Shown here: piece after piece, positions 16,409-24,480 of the stretch | How the letters are laid out: every line of letters starts with the position of its first letter | Position numbering within the stretch: the stretch's first letter is position 1 | Assembly (NCBI GenBank): GCA_000620205.1 | Contig: JHVP01000013.1 | Span: 1 to 64,000 of the forward strand | Origin: Geodermatophilaceae bacterium URHA0031 | GTDB lineage: Bacteria > Actinomycetota > Actinomycetes > Mycobacteriales > Geodermatophilaceae | Length of the DNA: 64,000 nucleotides | Reading direction: 5' to 3' | Program-made: the position numbers and the translations under genes | The notes under the pieces: generated by a model | Databases searched by the model: none | Seen by the model: the letters and a program-made list of their open reading frames with translations, nothing else | What the model was told of the DNA's origin: nothing

Positions 16409-18055
16409 TCACCCCCGCAGTTCGCGCCGCAGGATCTTGCCGGTGACGGTCTTGGGCAGCTCGTCGACCAGCACCACCGACCGGGGGTACTTGTAGGCCG
16501 CCATCCGCTGCTTGCAGTGCGCGATGAGCTCCTCGGGGGTCACGGTCGCGCCGGGCTTGACGCTGACGAAGGCCTTGACGGTCTCCCCGCGCTTCTCGTC
16601 GGGCACGCCCACCACCGCCGACTCCCGGACGGCCGGGTGCTCGGCGAGGACGTCCTCCACCTCGCGCGGCCAGACCTTGTAGCCCGAGGCGTTGATCATG
16701 TCCTTCTTGCGGTCGACGATGAACACCCAGCCGGCGGGGTCCATGAAGCCGACGTCGCCGCTCTTGAGCGCTCCGCCGGGCAGGTTCGCCGCCGTCTCCT
16801 CGGGCTTCCCCCAGTAGCCGGCGACCACCTGCGGCCCGTCGGCGACGATCTCCCCGACCTCGCCGAGCGGCAGGTCCGCCCCGTCCTCACCCTGGATGCG
16901 GACGATCGTGCTCGGTGCCGGCACCCCGACCGACAGCGCACCCGACGTCGGGTCCACCGGCGAGGGGGAGCCGAACGGCGTGACGGTCATCGGCGAGGTC
17001 GTCTCGGTGAGCCCGTAGGCGTTGTGCACCTGCTTGCCCGTGGCCTCGAGGAAGGCCTTCTCCGCGGTCGGCGAGATCGCCGCGCCGCCGGAGTAGACCG
17101 AGCTGAACGAGGCGAAGTGGTCCCTGCTGAAGCCCGGGGCGTTGAGCAGTGCGGTGAACGCGGTGATCGCCCCGATGGTGAACGTCGGCCGGTGCTCGAC
17201 CATCGCGTCGAGCACCACCCCGGGCTCGAACCGGTAGGCCAGCACCAGCGGCGCGGGGGCGAGCATGCTCACCGCGACGTGCCCGATGAGCCCGGTGATG
17301 TGGAACAGCGGGGCGATGCCGAGGATGGCGCCGTCCCGGCCCGCGTGGACCCAGTCCCGGTACACCTGGGCGGTGAACACCACGTTGCGGTGGGTGTTCA
17401 TCGCGCCCTTGGGGACCCCCGTCGTCCCGGAGGTGTAGGTCAGGAACGCGACGTCGTCCAACCCCAGCTCGACCGGCGGCGGGACCTCGCCGCGGTGCTC
17501 GGCGAGGAACTCGCCCAGGTCGGTCGTGCCCTCGGGCCGCCGCCGGGTCATGCCGGCGAACAGCCGCTCGTCGTGCCGGGTCTGGAACTCCAGCTCGCTG
17601 GTGGTGAGCACCAGCCGCACGTCGGTGTCGGGGACGACGGCCCGCCCGACCTCCTCGTACAGCGCCTCGAGGGCGACGAGCACCGTCGCCCCGGAGTCCT
17701 TCAGCAGGTAGGACAGCTCCCGTTCCCGGCTCATCGGGTTGATCGACACCATGACGCCGCCGGCCTTCCAGGTGGCGACCATGGCGATCACGAACTGCGG
17801 GACGTTCTGCAGGTACACCGCCAGCCGGTCACCGGCGGCGAACCCGGAGGCCAGCAGCCCGGCGGCGAGGGCGTCGCTGAGCTCGTCCAGCTCGGCCCGG
17901 GTGATGGTGCCGTCGAAGTACCGCAGCGCGACGGCAGACGGGTCGCGCGCCACGCCCGCCCGGAACATCGCCAGGGCGTCGTCGAACTCCAGCGTGTAGT
18001 CGGCCGGCTGGTCCCCGTAGAGCGCCAGCCAGGGCCGCTCGTCGTAGGCGCTCAT
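16409..18055 (-). CDS. acyl-CoA synthetase / AMP-binding ligase
   Basis: 548 residues from the ATG at 18055 (MSAYDERPW); the frame stays open upstream through the next gene but that is shadow. ANL-family motifs are complete: TYTSGTTGVPKGAM (P-loop), YGLTETTSPMT, the hinge GWVFIVDRKKDMINASGYKVWP, and the catalytic Lys in KTVTGKILRREL. It adenylates a carboxylic acid and transfers it to CoA. The long/medium-chain or aromatic substrate is not determined. It lies 8 bp downstream of the cyclase gene and is very probably co-transcribed with it. Confidence 0.93.
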   Translation of the reverse strand: MSAYDERPWLALYGDQPADYTLEFDDALAMFRAGVARDPSAVALRYFDGTITRAELDELSDALAAGLLASGFAAGDRLAVYLQNVPQFVIAMVATWKAGGVMVSINPMSRERELSYLLKDSGATVLVALEALYEEVGRAVVPDTDVRLVLTTSELEFQTRHDERLFAGMTRRRPEGTTDLGEFLAEHRGEVPPPVELGLDDVAFLTYTSGTTGVPKGAMNTHRNVVFTAQVYRDWVHAGRDGAILGIAPLFHITGLIGHVAVSMLAPAPLVLAYRFEPGVVLDAMVEHRPTFTIGAITAFTALLNAPGFSRDHFASFSSVYSGGAAISPTAEKAFLEATGKQVHNAYGLTETTSPMTVTPFGSPSPVDPTSGALSVGVPAPSTIVRIQGEDGADLPLGEVGEIVADGPQVVAGYWGKPEETAANLPGGALKSGDVGFMDPAGWVFIVDRKKDMINASGYKVWPREVEDVLAEHPAVRESAVVGVPDEKRGETVKAFVSVKPGATVTPEELIAHCKQRMAAYKYPRSVVLVDELPKTVTGKILRRELRG

Positions 18056-18063
18056 CGGATCGG

Positions 18064-19032
18064 CTACTTGATGACGACGGGGTTGACCGGCGATCCGGCC
18101 GCCTGGGCGATGTTCAGCGGGGCGGCGACGTAGAGGAAGTCGTACCGGCCGTCCTCGGCGCAGTCCGCCGCCAGCCGCTCGAGGTCGGCGATCTCGGTGA
18201 GCGTCACCCCGAGGTTGCGCATCAGGGCGCTGTGCAGCACCAGCGCGACCCCGTTGTTCGGGTCCGTGGTGACCTCGTTGGCGATCGTGTCGGTGACCAG
18301 GTTGGGGATCTCCATCTCCTGGAACCACCGCACCAGCTCGGGGCTGTAGACGAGGCCGGGCTCGTTGAAGCCCTCGTAGAAGGACTCCCCCTGCTCGTGG
18401 AACAGGTGCAGGAAGTTCGTCCGGATGATCAGGATGTCCCGCGGCTCGATCTGCACGCCCTGCGCCTGGGCGCAGGCCAGCAGGTCCTCGTGGGTGAAGG
18501 TCTCGCCCTTGTCCAGGGTGGGCTTGCCGCGGAACCGCGCCATGTCCAGCAGCACCGCCCGGCCGACGATGCCGCGCTCGGCGATCGGCTGGACGCTGGC
18601 CTTGTCCAGGCCGCCCACCGTGGTGCGCGCGTCGAAGCCGTTGTATATCTTGCCGCCGTACCAGAGGTGGCCGAGCGCGTCGTACTGCGTCGAGCCCTGC
18701 AGGTAGGCGTCGATCTTGTCGTCGGCGTAGTGCAGGCCGCCGGGGTAGGCCGGGCCGCTGCCGCCCTCGTCCCAGTTGGACTCGTCGAGCACCTGGATCC
18801 GCTCGGCGGGAGTGCGGCCGGGCCACACCGGGTCGCCCTTCGGGTCGCCGATCAGCCGTTGGAGGGTGAACACCTTGCCGGAGCTGACCAGCCGGACGGC
18901 GGCCAGCACCTGCTCCGGGCCCAGGTAGTTCAGCGCGCCGACCTCGTCGTCCGGCCCCCACTTCCCCCAGTTCGTCGGCGAGTCCGCCAGCAGGTCGACG
19001 AGGTCGGGCGGGGTGGTCGGGTTCTCGGACAC
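18064..19032 (-). CDS. cyclase family protein (kynurenine formamidase-like hydrolase)
   Basis: 322 residues, the length of the larger PF04199 cyclase group. Recognisable stretches are NWGKWGPDDEVGALNYL, the metal-site region TQYDALGHLWYGG (in place of the shorter HxGTHxD of formamidases), and LIIRTNFL. Such enzymes are Mn/Zn hydrolases acting on amide, lactone or isatin-like substrates. Paired with an acyl-CoA ligase 8 bp downstream, it may open a cyclic compound whose acid is then CoA-activated; this is inference. An ATG at 19032 is the natural start. Confidence 0.85.
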   Translation of the reverse strand: MSENPTTPPDLVDLLADSPTNWGKWGPDDEVGALNYLGPEQVLAAVRLVSSGKVFTLQRLIGDPKGDPVWPGRTPAERIQVLDESNWDEGGSGPAYPGGLHYADDKIDAYLQGSTQYDALGHLWYGGKIYNGFDARTTVGGLDKASVQPIAERGIVGRAVLLDMARFRGKPTLDKGETFTHEDLLACAQAQGVQIEPRDILIIRTNFLHLFHEQGESFYEGFNEPGLVYSPELVRWFQEMEIPNLVTDTIANEVTTDPNNGVALVLHSALMRNLGVTLTEIADLERLAADCAEDGRYDFLYVAAPLNIAQAAGSPVNPVVIK

Positions 19033-19121
19033 GAGGCCTCCGGGGGGTGGGCCCGGGCTGCGTTGCCCGGGATCTGCGGAGAACCTCCCCCCACCGCCCC
19101 CGTGGTGTCAATCACAGCCGC

Positions 19122-19535
19122 TCACCCGGCCGGGACGACGGTCTTGGTCACCTGCGCGGTCGCCACGAGGGTGCCCTCGACGGTCGCGTCGGCCCGCAGG
19201 AAGGCCACCGCCCGGCCGCGGCGGAGCACGGTCCCGCGCAGCTCGACCCGGCGGTCGGCGGAGACCGGGCGCAGCAGCGACACCGACTGGTCGTGGGTGA
19301 CGGCGTGCTCGTCGTCGGCCAGGTGCGGCATCAGGGCCAGGTAGCCGGCGACGTCGAGCAGCGCCGTCACCACGCCGCCGTGCAGCAGCCGCACCTGGTT
19401 CTGCGCGGTGGGACCGACCGGGAACCAGATGCCCGCAGCCGGGTCGGCCGGGTCCAGCAGCTCCACCCCGACGAAGCGGTGCAGCGGGATGTCGAGCACG
19501 GCCTGGACGCGGGCTCGGGTGTCACGGGGCGGCAC
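19122..19535 (-). CDS. PaaI-like hotdog-fold acyl-CoA thioesterase
   Basis: 137 residues from the GTG at 19535, preceded by GAGGAGG at good spacing. The hotdog core is visible: NQVRLLHGGVVTALLDVAGYLA (HGG with the catalytic Asp two turns later) followed by beta strands TVLRRGRAVAFLRADA. Members hydrolyse phenylacetyl- or hydroxyacyl-CoA thioesters, often as quality control in CoA degradation pathways. It is divergent from the 3-hydroxyacyl-CoA dehydrogenase gene across a 343-bp spacer, in a cluster of CoA-thioester enzymes. Confidence 0.88.
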   Translation of the reverse strand: MPPRDTRARVQAVLDIPLHRFVGVELLDPADPAAGIWFPVGPTAQNQVRLLHGGVVTALLDVAGYLALMPHLADDEHAVTHDQSVSLLRPVSADRRVELRGTVLRRGRAVAFLRADATVEGTLVATAQVTKTVVPAG

Positions 19536-19878
19536 GGGCCCTCCTCGGGTCGACGGTGCGGTGCGCTGACGGGAGGCTCGGACGGGAGGCTCGCCCCGCG
19601 ACCGCACAGGGGCCATGATCGACCGCGCCCACGGCTGCGGCGCGGTGGCGGACGACGGGGGTGCGGATGACCGAGCGGACGGCGACCGGGACGCGGCGCC
19701 GGCTCGGCAGCCGGCTCCACCTCTCGGCCGAGCCCGTGGAGCACCACGTGTCCCGGCGGCGGCACCGGCACCCGGTCGGTCGTCGTCCCGGCGGCTGGGC
19801 ATGATGGGCGGCGTCCGCGATGACCGGAGCCGGCGACAGAGCACGGCGGCGCGCGGCCGGACCGAGGAGACGGTGGCG
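19536..19878. other. divergent intergenic region between thioesterase and 3-hydroxyacyl-CoA dehydrogenase
   Basis: This 343-bp stretch holds the two divergent promoters. A 13-bp perfect tandem repeat GACGGGAGGCTCG occupies 19568-19580 and 19581-19593, close to the thioesterase start; it may be an operator. A 45-codon ATG frame (19667-19804) has a basic, low-complexity product and no ribosome binding site, and I do not call it. Nothing else recognised. Confidence 0.5.
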
Positions 19879-20733
19879 ATGAGCGACGTCCCGGACCAGG
19901 TGGGCGTGATCGGCGGCGGGCGGATGGGGGCGGGGATCGCCCAGGCGTTCCTGCTCGCCGGTGCCCGGGTCGAGGTCGTCGAGGCCGGCGGCGACGCCGC
20001 CGACGCCGCCCGGGGCCGGATCGCGGACGGGCTCGAGGAGTCGGCCCGCCGCGGGAAGCTCACCGGCGACGTCGGCGACGCCTTCGCCCGGCTGGCCCTT
20101 GTCGACTCGGCGGCCGAGCTCTCCGCCGGCACCGGGCTGGTCGTGGAGGCGGTCCCGGAACGGGCCGACCTGAAGGTCACCGTGCTCACCGCGGCGGAGT
20201 CGGCGCTGGGCCCGGACGCCGTGCTGGCGACCAACACCTCCTCCCTGTCGGTCACCGAGCTGGCCGCGGCGCTGCAGCGGCCCGCGCGCTTCCTGGGCAT
20301 GCACTTCTTCAACCCGGTGCCGGCGTCGAAGCTGGTCGAGGTCGTCGTCGCCCCGGAGACCGCGCCCGACGTGGTCGAGGCGACCCGGGGGTGGGTGCGG
20401 GCGCTGGGCAAGACCGACGTCGTGGTCAAGGACTCCCCCGGCTTCGCCTCCTCCCGGCTGGGCGTGCTGCTCGGGCTGGAGGCGATCCGGATGCTCGAGG
20501 AGGGCGTCGCGGACGCCGAGGCGATCGACGCCGCGATGGAGTTGGGCTACCGGCACCCGATGGGCCCGCTGCGCTCCACCGACCTGGTCGGCCTGGACGT
20601 GCGGCTGGCGATCGCGGAGTACCTCGCCGGCACCCTGGGCGAGCGGTTCACCCCGCCGCAGCTGCTGCGGGACAAGGTGGCCGCCGGCGAGCTGGGTCGC
20701 AAGACCGGCCGCGGCTTCCACGACTACCCCTGA
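19879..20733 (+). CDS. 3-hydroxyacyl-CoA (3-hydroxybutyryl-CoA) dehydrogenase
   Basis: 284 residues from the ATG at 19879 (GAGGAG ten bases upstream; a GTG two codons earlier is possible). The Rossmann motif VGVIGGGRMGAGIAQAF opens the protein; the catalytic His is in FLGMHFFNPVP and the C-terminal dimer domain has GYRHPMGPLRSTDLVGLD. It oxidises L-3-hydroxyacyl-CoA with NAD(P). Length is that of the stand-alone Hbd/PaaH type, not the FadB fusion. It is followed by an enoyl-CoA hydratase, consistent with consecutive steps of beta-oxidation or phenylacetate breakdown. Confidence 0.95.
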   Translation: MSDVPDQVGVIGGGRMGAGIAQAFLLAGARVEVVEAGGDAADAARGRIADGLEESARRGKLTGDVGDAFARLALVDSAAELSAGTGLVVEAVPERADLKVTVLTAAESALGPDAVLATNTSSLSVTELAAALQRPARFLGMHFFNPVPASKLVEVVVAPETAPDVVEATRGWVRALGKTDVVVKDSPGFASSRLGVLLGLEAIRMLEEGVADAEAIDAAMELGYRHPMGPLRSTDLVGLDVRLAIAEYLAGTLGERFTPPQLLRDKVAAGELGRKTGRGFHDYP

Positions 20734-20794
20734 CCGGAGTGCCGGCGCTCGGCAGGTGATGCGCCGACACTCCAGCCCGACCGAGAGGACGACG

Positions 20795-21574
20795 ATGTCC
20801 GACCCCACCGTCACCCGGACCGACGCCGACGGCGTGGCCACGCTGACCCTGCAGCGCCCGGCCCTGTCCTCCCAGCTGCGCACCGAGCTGATCACGCTGG
20901 TCCGGGAGGTGGCCGCGGACGAGTCGGTGCGGGCGGTGCTGCTGACCGGGTCCGGGCGGGCGTTCTGCGTCGGCCAGGACCTCGCCGAGCACGTCGAGGT
21001 GCTGCGCGGCAACGCCGAGAGCTCGCTGTCGGTGGTCGAGGCGGAGTACAACCCGTTGCTGCTGGCCCTGGCCGGCCTGCGGGTGCCGCTCGTGGTCGGC
21101 ATCAACGGCGCCTGCGCCGGTGCCGGGCTGGGCATCGCGCTCGCCGGTGACCTGCGGGTCGCGGCCGCCGGCGCGAAGTTCACCACCGCGTTCGCCGGCA
21201 TCGGGCTGTCCAGCGACTCGGGGCTGGCCTCCCGGCTGGTCCACTGCGTGGGGGGTTCGCGGGCCACCGAGCTGCTGCTGCTGCCCGAGCCGTTCACCGC
21301 CGAGACCGCGGGCCAGTGGGGGCTGGTGCACCGCGTGGTCCCGCCGGAGCAGGTGCTGGCCGAGTCGCAGACGCTGGCCGCGCGGCTCGCCGCGGGGCCG
21401 ACCCGGGCCTACCGGGCCATCAAGGAGGTGCTGGCGACGGCCGCGACCGACTCGCTGCAGGACACCCTGGCCCTGGAGGCCCGGCTGCAGACCGAGCTGG
21501 GCGGCACCGCCGACCACCGTGAGGCCGTCGAGGCGTTCCTGGCCAAGCGGCCGGCCTCGTTCACCGGGCACTGA
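20795..21574 (+). CDS. enoyl-CoA hydratase/isomerase
   Basis: 259 residues from the ATG at 20795 (GAGAGGA upstream). The crotonase fold signature is present: GRAFCVGQDL (oxyanion-hole region) and INGACAGAGLGIALAGDLRVAA. The residues at the usual catalytic Glu positions read SSDSGLASRL, resembling the PaaG-type 1,2-epoxyphenylacetyl-CoA isomerase (SSDSG) rather than the hydratase E-E pair, so an isomerase role is quite possible. It lies 61 bp after the dehydrogenase and about 7 bp before the methyltransferase. Confidence 0.92.
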   Translation: MSDPTVTRTDADGVATLTLQRPALSSQLRTELITLVREVAADESVRAVLLTGSGRAFCVGQDLAEHVEVLRGNAESSLSVVEAEYNPLLLALAGLRVPLVVGINGACAGAGLGIALAGDLRVAAAGAKFTTAFAGIGLSSDSGLASRLVHCVGGSRATELLLLPEPFTAETAGQWGLVHRVVPPEQVLAESQTLAARLAAGPTRAYRAIKEVLATAATDSLQDTLALEARLQTELGGTADHREAVEAFLAKRPASFTGH

Positions 21575-21581
21575 CCCCGGC

Positions 21582-22190
21582 GTGGCGGCCCTCCCGGCCG
21601 AGCGCGTCGCGCAGGCCTACTCGTCGGTGGCCGGGCGGTACATCGAGCTGTTCGGCTCCGTGGACAGCGTGCACCCGGACGACCTGCGGCTGATCGGGGC
21701 CCACCTCGGCCGGTCGACCGGTCCGGTGCTCGACCTCGGGTGCGGACCCGGGCACCTCAGCGGTTTCCTCAGCGCGACGGGCTCGCAGGTCACCGGGATC
21801 GACCTGGTGCCGGAGTTCCTCGCCCACGCCCGGCGGTCCCACCCGGCCGCGCGCTTCGAGCTGGGGTCCCTGACCGAGCTGGACCGCCCGGACGCGTCGG
21901 TCGCCGGCGTCCTGGCCTGGTTCTCCCTCATCCACCTCGACCCCGCCGGTCTGGACGGCGTCCTGGCCGAGGTCCGTCGCGTCCTGGCACCGGGTGGCGC
22001 ACTGGTGGTCGGCTTCTTCGACGGTCCGGTGCGGGAGCCGTTCGCGCACCGCGTCGTCGAGGCGCACCGCTGGCCGGTGGAGGAGCTCGCGCAGCGGCTC
22101 CACCGGGCCGGTCTCGTCGAGGTCGAGCGCGTGCACCGGCCGCAGGACGGCGACCGGCGCCGCTACGCCGTCCTCGCCGCCCGGCGTTGA
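21582..22190 (+). CDS. class I SAM-dependent methyltransferase
   Basis: 202 residues from the GTG at 21582. The SAM-binding motif I is VLDLGCGPGHLSG, motif II surrounds GIDLVPEF, and the later VLAWFSLIHLDP and VLAPGGALVVGFFD pieces match motifs of the UbiE/ubiquinone-type small-molecule methyltransferases. The substrate is unknown. It follows the hydratase gene by 7 bp and is probably in its operon. The TGA stop (22188-22190) forms the first three bases of a parS-like site, an unusual overlap. Confidence 0.85.
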   Translation: MAALPAERVAQAYSSVAGRYIELFGSVDSVHPDDLRLIGAHLGRSTGPVLDLGCGPGHLSGFLSATGSQVTGIDLVPEFLAHARRSHPAARFELGSLTELDRPDASVAGVLAWFSLIHLDPAGLDGVLAEVRRVLAPGGALVVGFFDGPVREPFAHRVVEAHRWPVEELAQRLHRAGLVEVERVHRPQDGDRRRYAVLAARR

Positions 22191-22203
22191 TCCACGTGGA
22201 ACA
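22188..22203. promoter_or_regulatory. parS-like site 2, overlapping a stop codon
   Basis: TGATCCACGTGGAACA differs from the other sites' TGTTCCACGTGGAACR pattern only at the third base (A for T). That base is the last base of the TGA stop codon of the methyltransferase gene, which explains the mismatch. The CCACGTGG core and the right arm GGAACA are intact. Confidence 0.7.
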
Positions 22204-22213
22204 ACAGCCGGGG

Positions 22214-22432
22214 TCAGCGGGTCAGGACGACGCAGGTCGGGCAGACGTCGGTGCCGGTGGCGGGCCAGGCGTGCTCGGGGGTCACCCGGGCCAGCGCGCC
22301 GCAGACGGTGAGCTCGCAGGCCCCGTCCAGGTCGGCGAGGACCCGGTGCACCTCGACGGCGTGCCACAGGGCGGCCGTCGGTCCGTGCGCACGGCTGCGG
22401 GCGGCGACGTGGGTGAGCGTCGAGGAGGTCAT
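22214..22432 (-). CDS. small Cys-containing protein of unknown function
   Basis: 72 residues from an ATG at 22432. The C-terminal half carries one Cys in ELTVCGALARV and a CPTC pair in DVCPTCVVLTR (three to four Cys in all), a pattern that suggests a small metal (zinc) ribbon; small actinobacterial proteins with this end are common. It stands alone between a parS-like site and the divergent metallo-hydrolase gene. Codon use is GC3-rich, supporting a real gene. Function unknown. Confidence 0.55.
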   Translation of the reverse strand: MTSSTLTHVAARSRAHGPTAALWHAVEVHRVLADLDGACELTVCGALARVTPEHAWPATGTDVCPTCVVLTR

Positions 22433-22571
22433 GCCCCGGTTGTCGGCAGCGGCGCGCTGCCGGGACAGCCGGGGGTGGCCTGCTCACCCCATCGGGTCAC
22501 CCCCGGGACACCCTCCTCACAGGTCCGCGTGGCACCGTGCCTGCGACCCACCCGCCTGCGAGGAGGACCCG

Positions 22572-23210
22572 GTGCAGCTCACCAAGCACGGACACGCCTG
22601 TGTCGTCCTGTCCGACGGCGACCGCCGGCTGGTCGTCGACCCCGGCTCCTTCACCGCGGACGACGCCTGGGCCGGCGCCTCGGCGCTGCTGGTGACGCAC
22701 GAGCACGCCGACCACTTCGTACCGGAGAAGGTCCGTGCCGCCCTCGACGCCGACCCCGCGCTCGAGCTGTGGACCAACGCCTCGGTCGCGGCGCAGCTGG
22801 AGGGCCTCGGCCCCCGGGTGCACGCCGTGGGCGCCGGCGACACCTTCACCGCAGCCGGGTTCGACGTCTCCGTCCACGGTGAGTGGCACGCGGTCATCCA
22901 CCCGGACATCCCCCGGGTCACCAACGTCGGCTTCCTCGTCGAGGGCACCGTCTTCCACCCGGGGGACGCGCTGACCGTCCCCGAGGTCGCCGTCCCGACG
23001 CTGCTGCTCCCGGCGCACGCACCGTGGTCGAAGCTGGCCGAGCTGATCGACTACCTGCGCGAGGTGCGGGCCGAGCAGGCGTTCGCGGTGCACGACGCGC
23101 TGCTCAGCGACCTGGGCCTGGGCGCCGTCACCCGGCTGCTGGGGCCCGGCGGCCCGGGCCAGCCCACCCCGTACCAGCGGCTGGCGCCCGGGGAGTCCGT
23201 CGAGGTCTGA
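22572..23210 (+). CDS. MBL-fold metal-dependent hydrolase (UPF0173-like)
   Basis: 212 residues from a GTG at 22572 with GGAGGA directly upstream. The metal motif HEHADHF (HxHxDH) is present, with further ligands in HGEWHAVIH and FHPGDAL. The short length and the single beta-lactamase fold fit the UPF0173/YtkL-like group of hydrolases. No signal peptide, so cytoplasmic. The substrate is not known. It is separate from the next gene by about 140 bp. Confidence 0.9.
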   Translation: MQLTKHGHACVVLSDGDRRLVVDPGSFTADDAWAGASALLVTHEHADHFVPEKVRAALDADPALELWTNASVAAQLEGLGPRVHAVGAGDTFTAAGFDVSVHGEWHAVIHPDIPRVTNVGFLVEGTVFHPGDALTVPEVAVPTLLLPAHAPWSKLAELIDYLREVRAEQAFAVHDALLSDLGLGAVTRLLGPGGPGQPTPYQRLAPGESVEV

Positions 23211-23349
23211 CCTGCTCGGCTCCGAGCCGTCCGTGGGCCTGGGGCGCCGGCGGACGACATCTGAGAGCATCGGGTTGCTCACGACAGGTGAGCGCGCAGC
23301 CGGCCCGCCGGCGCCCCAGGCGTACGACGACGAGGCGGGGAACACGGCC

Positions 23350-24477
23350 ATGGAGAGCACCGGCCACGAGCTGCCCACCTGGGCCCCGCTGCCCGCGCGC
23401 GCCGACGAGGTGTTCGACGAGCTGGCCGCCCGGGTCTGCGCCGAGCTCCGGGTCGAGCGGGCCCTGGTGGTGCTGGCCTCCAAGAGCGGCCAGGTGTACC
23501 CGGGAGCCCACGGACTGCCCGAGCCGTGGGCGACCCGCCGGTCGATGCCGCTGAGCCACTCGATGAGCCTGCGGGTCGTCTCCACCGGCCGGCCGCTGGT
23601 GCTCCGCGACGCCCGGGAGGACCACGAGCTGCGGGACAGCCCCGGTGTCGTGGACATGCGGATCGTCGCCTACGCCGCGATGCCGCTGGCCGACGTGCAC
23701 GGCCGGCCGATCGGCGTGCTGTCGGTGTCCGACGGCGAACCCCGCGACTGGTCACCGCAGGAGCTGGCCACCCTGCACGGGCTGGCCGCCGAGGCGGCCC
23801 GGCGGCTGCAGTTCCAGGCCCTCGAGCTGGCCGAGCGGGAGGCGGTCGCGACGGCCGCCCGGGCCGCCGTCGCCGCGACGAGGACCGCGGACGCGGCCCG
23901 CGCCGCCTACGTCGAGGCCGAGGCCGCCGCCGACCGCGCGCGGATCGTGGCCCGGCTGAGCCAGGACCTGCAGCCGGCCGAGACGCTGCTGGACGTCCTG
24001 CGCGGCGTCGACCGGTTCGTCCGCTCGCCGCTCGGGGCGACCGTGGCGCTGCTCGGGCTCGCCGACACCGGCAGTGCCGACCTGCGGGTGTGGGCCGCGG
24101 TGGCCGGCGGCGGCCCGCCGACCACCCGGGTGGCCACCGGTCTGCACCTGGCCGACGCCCACCCGCTGGCGACGGCCGTGCGGGAGCGGCGGCCGGTGCC
24201 GGTGGGCTCCCGGCTCGCCGGCGAGGCGGAGTTCCCGGTGCTGGCCCGCTTCCCGGTCGGCGCCGAGACGGCGCTCGCCGTCCCGGTCGTGCTCGGCCAG
24301 CACACCGCGGCGGCCGGGCTGCTGGTCGGCTGGGGGCACACCCGGGAGCTGGACGAGCCGCTGTCCGCGGTCGTCACCGACCTGGCCCGGCACGTCGGGC
24401 ACGCGCTGGACCGGGTGCTGCTGCGGGCCCAGCGGCTGCGGCTCGCGGCGACCTCGCCGCTGCCGGTCAGCGCCTGA
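23350..24477 (+). CDS. two-GAF-domain sensor protein without output domain
   Basis: 375 residues from the ATG at 23350 (MESTGHELPTW). The first GAF (about 10-155) has the pattern RALVVLASKSGQVYPGAHGLPEPW and the IVAYAAMPLADVHGRPIGVLSV core; a coiled-coil-like Ala/Arg/Glu helix (about 165-220) joins it to a second GAF (about 225-370). No kinase, phosphatase, ANTAR or cyclase output is visible, so this is a stand-alone sensor or partner protein. The stop lies 3 bp before the end of the convergent GntR gene. Related GAF-bearing proteins are encoded at 2882 and 47092. Confidence 0.85.
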   Translation: MESTGHELPTWAPLPARADEVFDELAARVCAELRVERALVVLASKSGQVYPGAHGLPEPWATRRSMPLSHSMSLRVVSTGRPLVLRDAREDHELRDSPGVVDMRIVAYAAMPLADVHGRPIGVLSVSDGEPRDWSPQELATLHGLAAEAARRLQFQALELAEREAVATAARAAVAATRTADAARAAYVEAEAAADRARIVARLSQDLQPAETLLDVLRGVDRFVRSPLGATVALLGLADTGSADLRVWAAVAGGGPPTTRVATGLHLADAHPLATAVRERRPVPVGSRLAGEAEFPVLARFPVGAETALAVPVVLGQHTAAAGLLVGWGHTRELDEPLSAVVTDLARHVGHALDRVLLRAQRLRLAATSPLPVSA

Positions 24478-24480
24478 CGC

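Noticed and set aside
19667-19804. Small 45-codon ATG frame in the thioesterase/dehydrogenase spacer
   Set aside because: No ribosome binding site; Arg/His-rich product without family resemblance; overlaps the expected promoter area.
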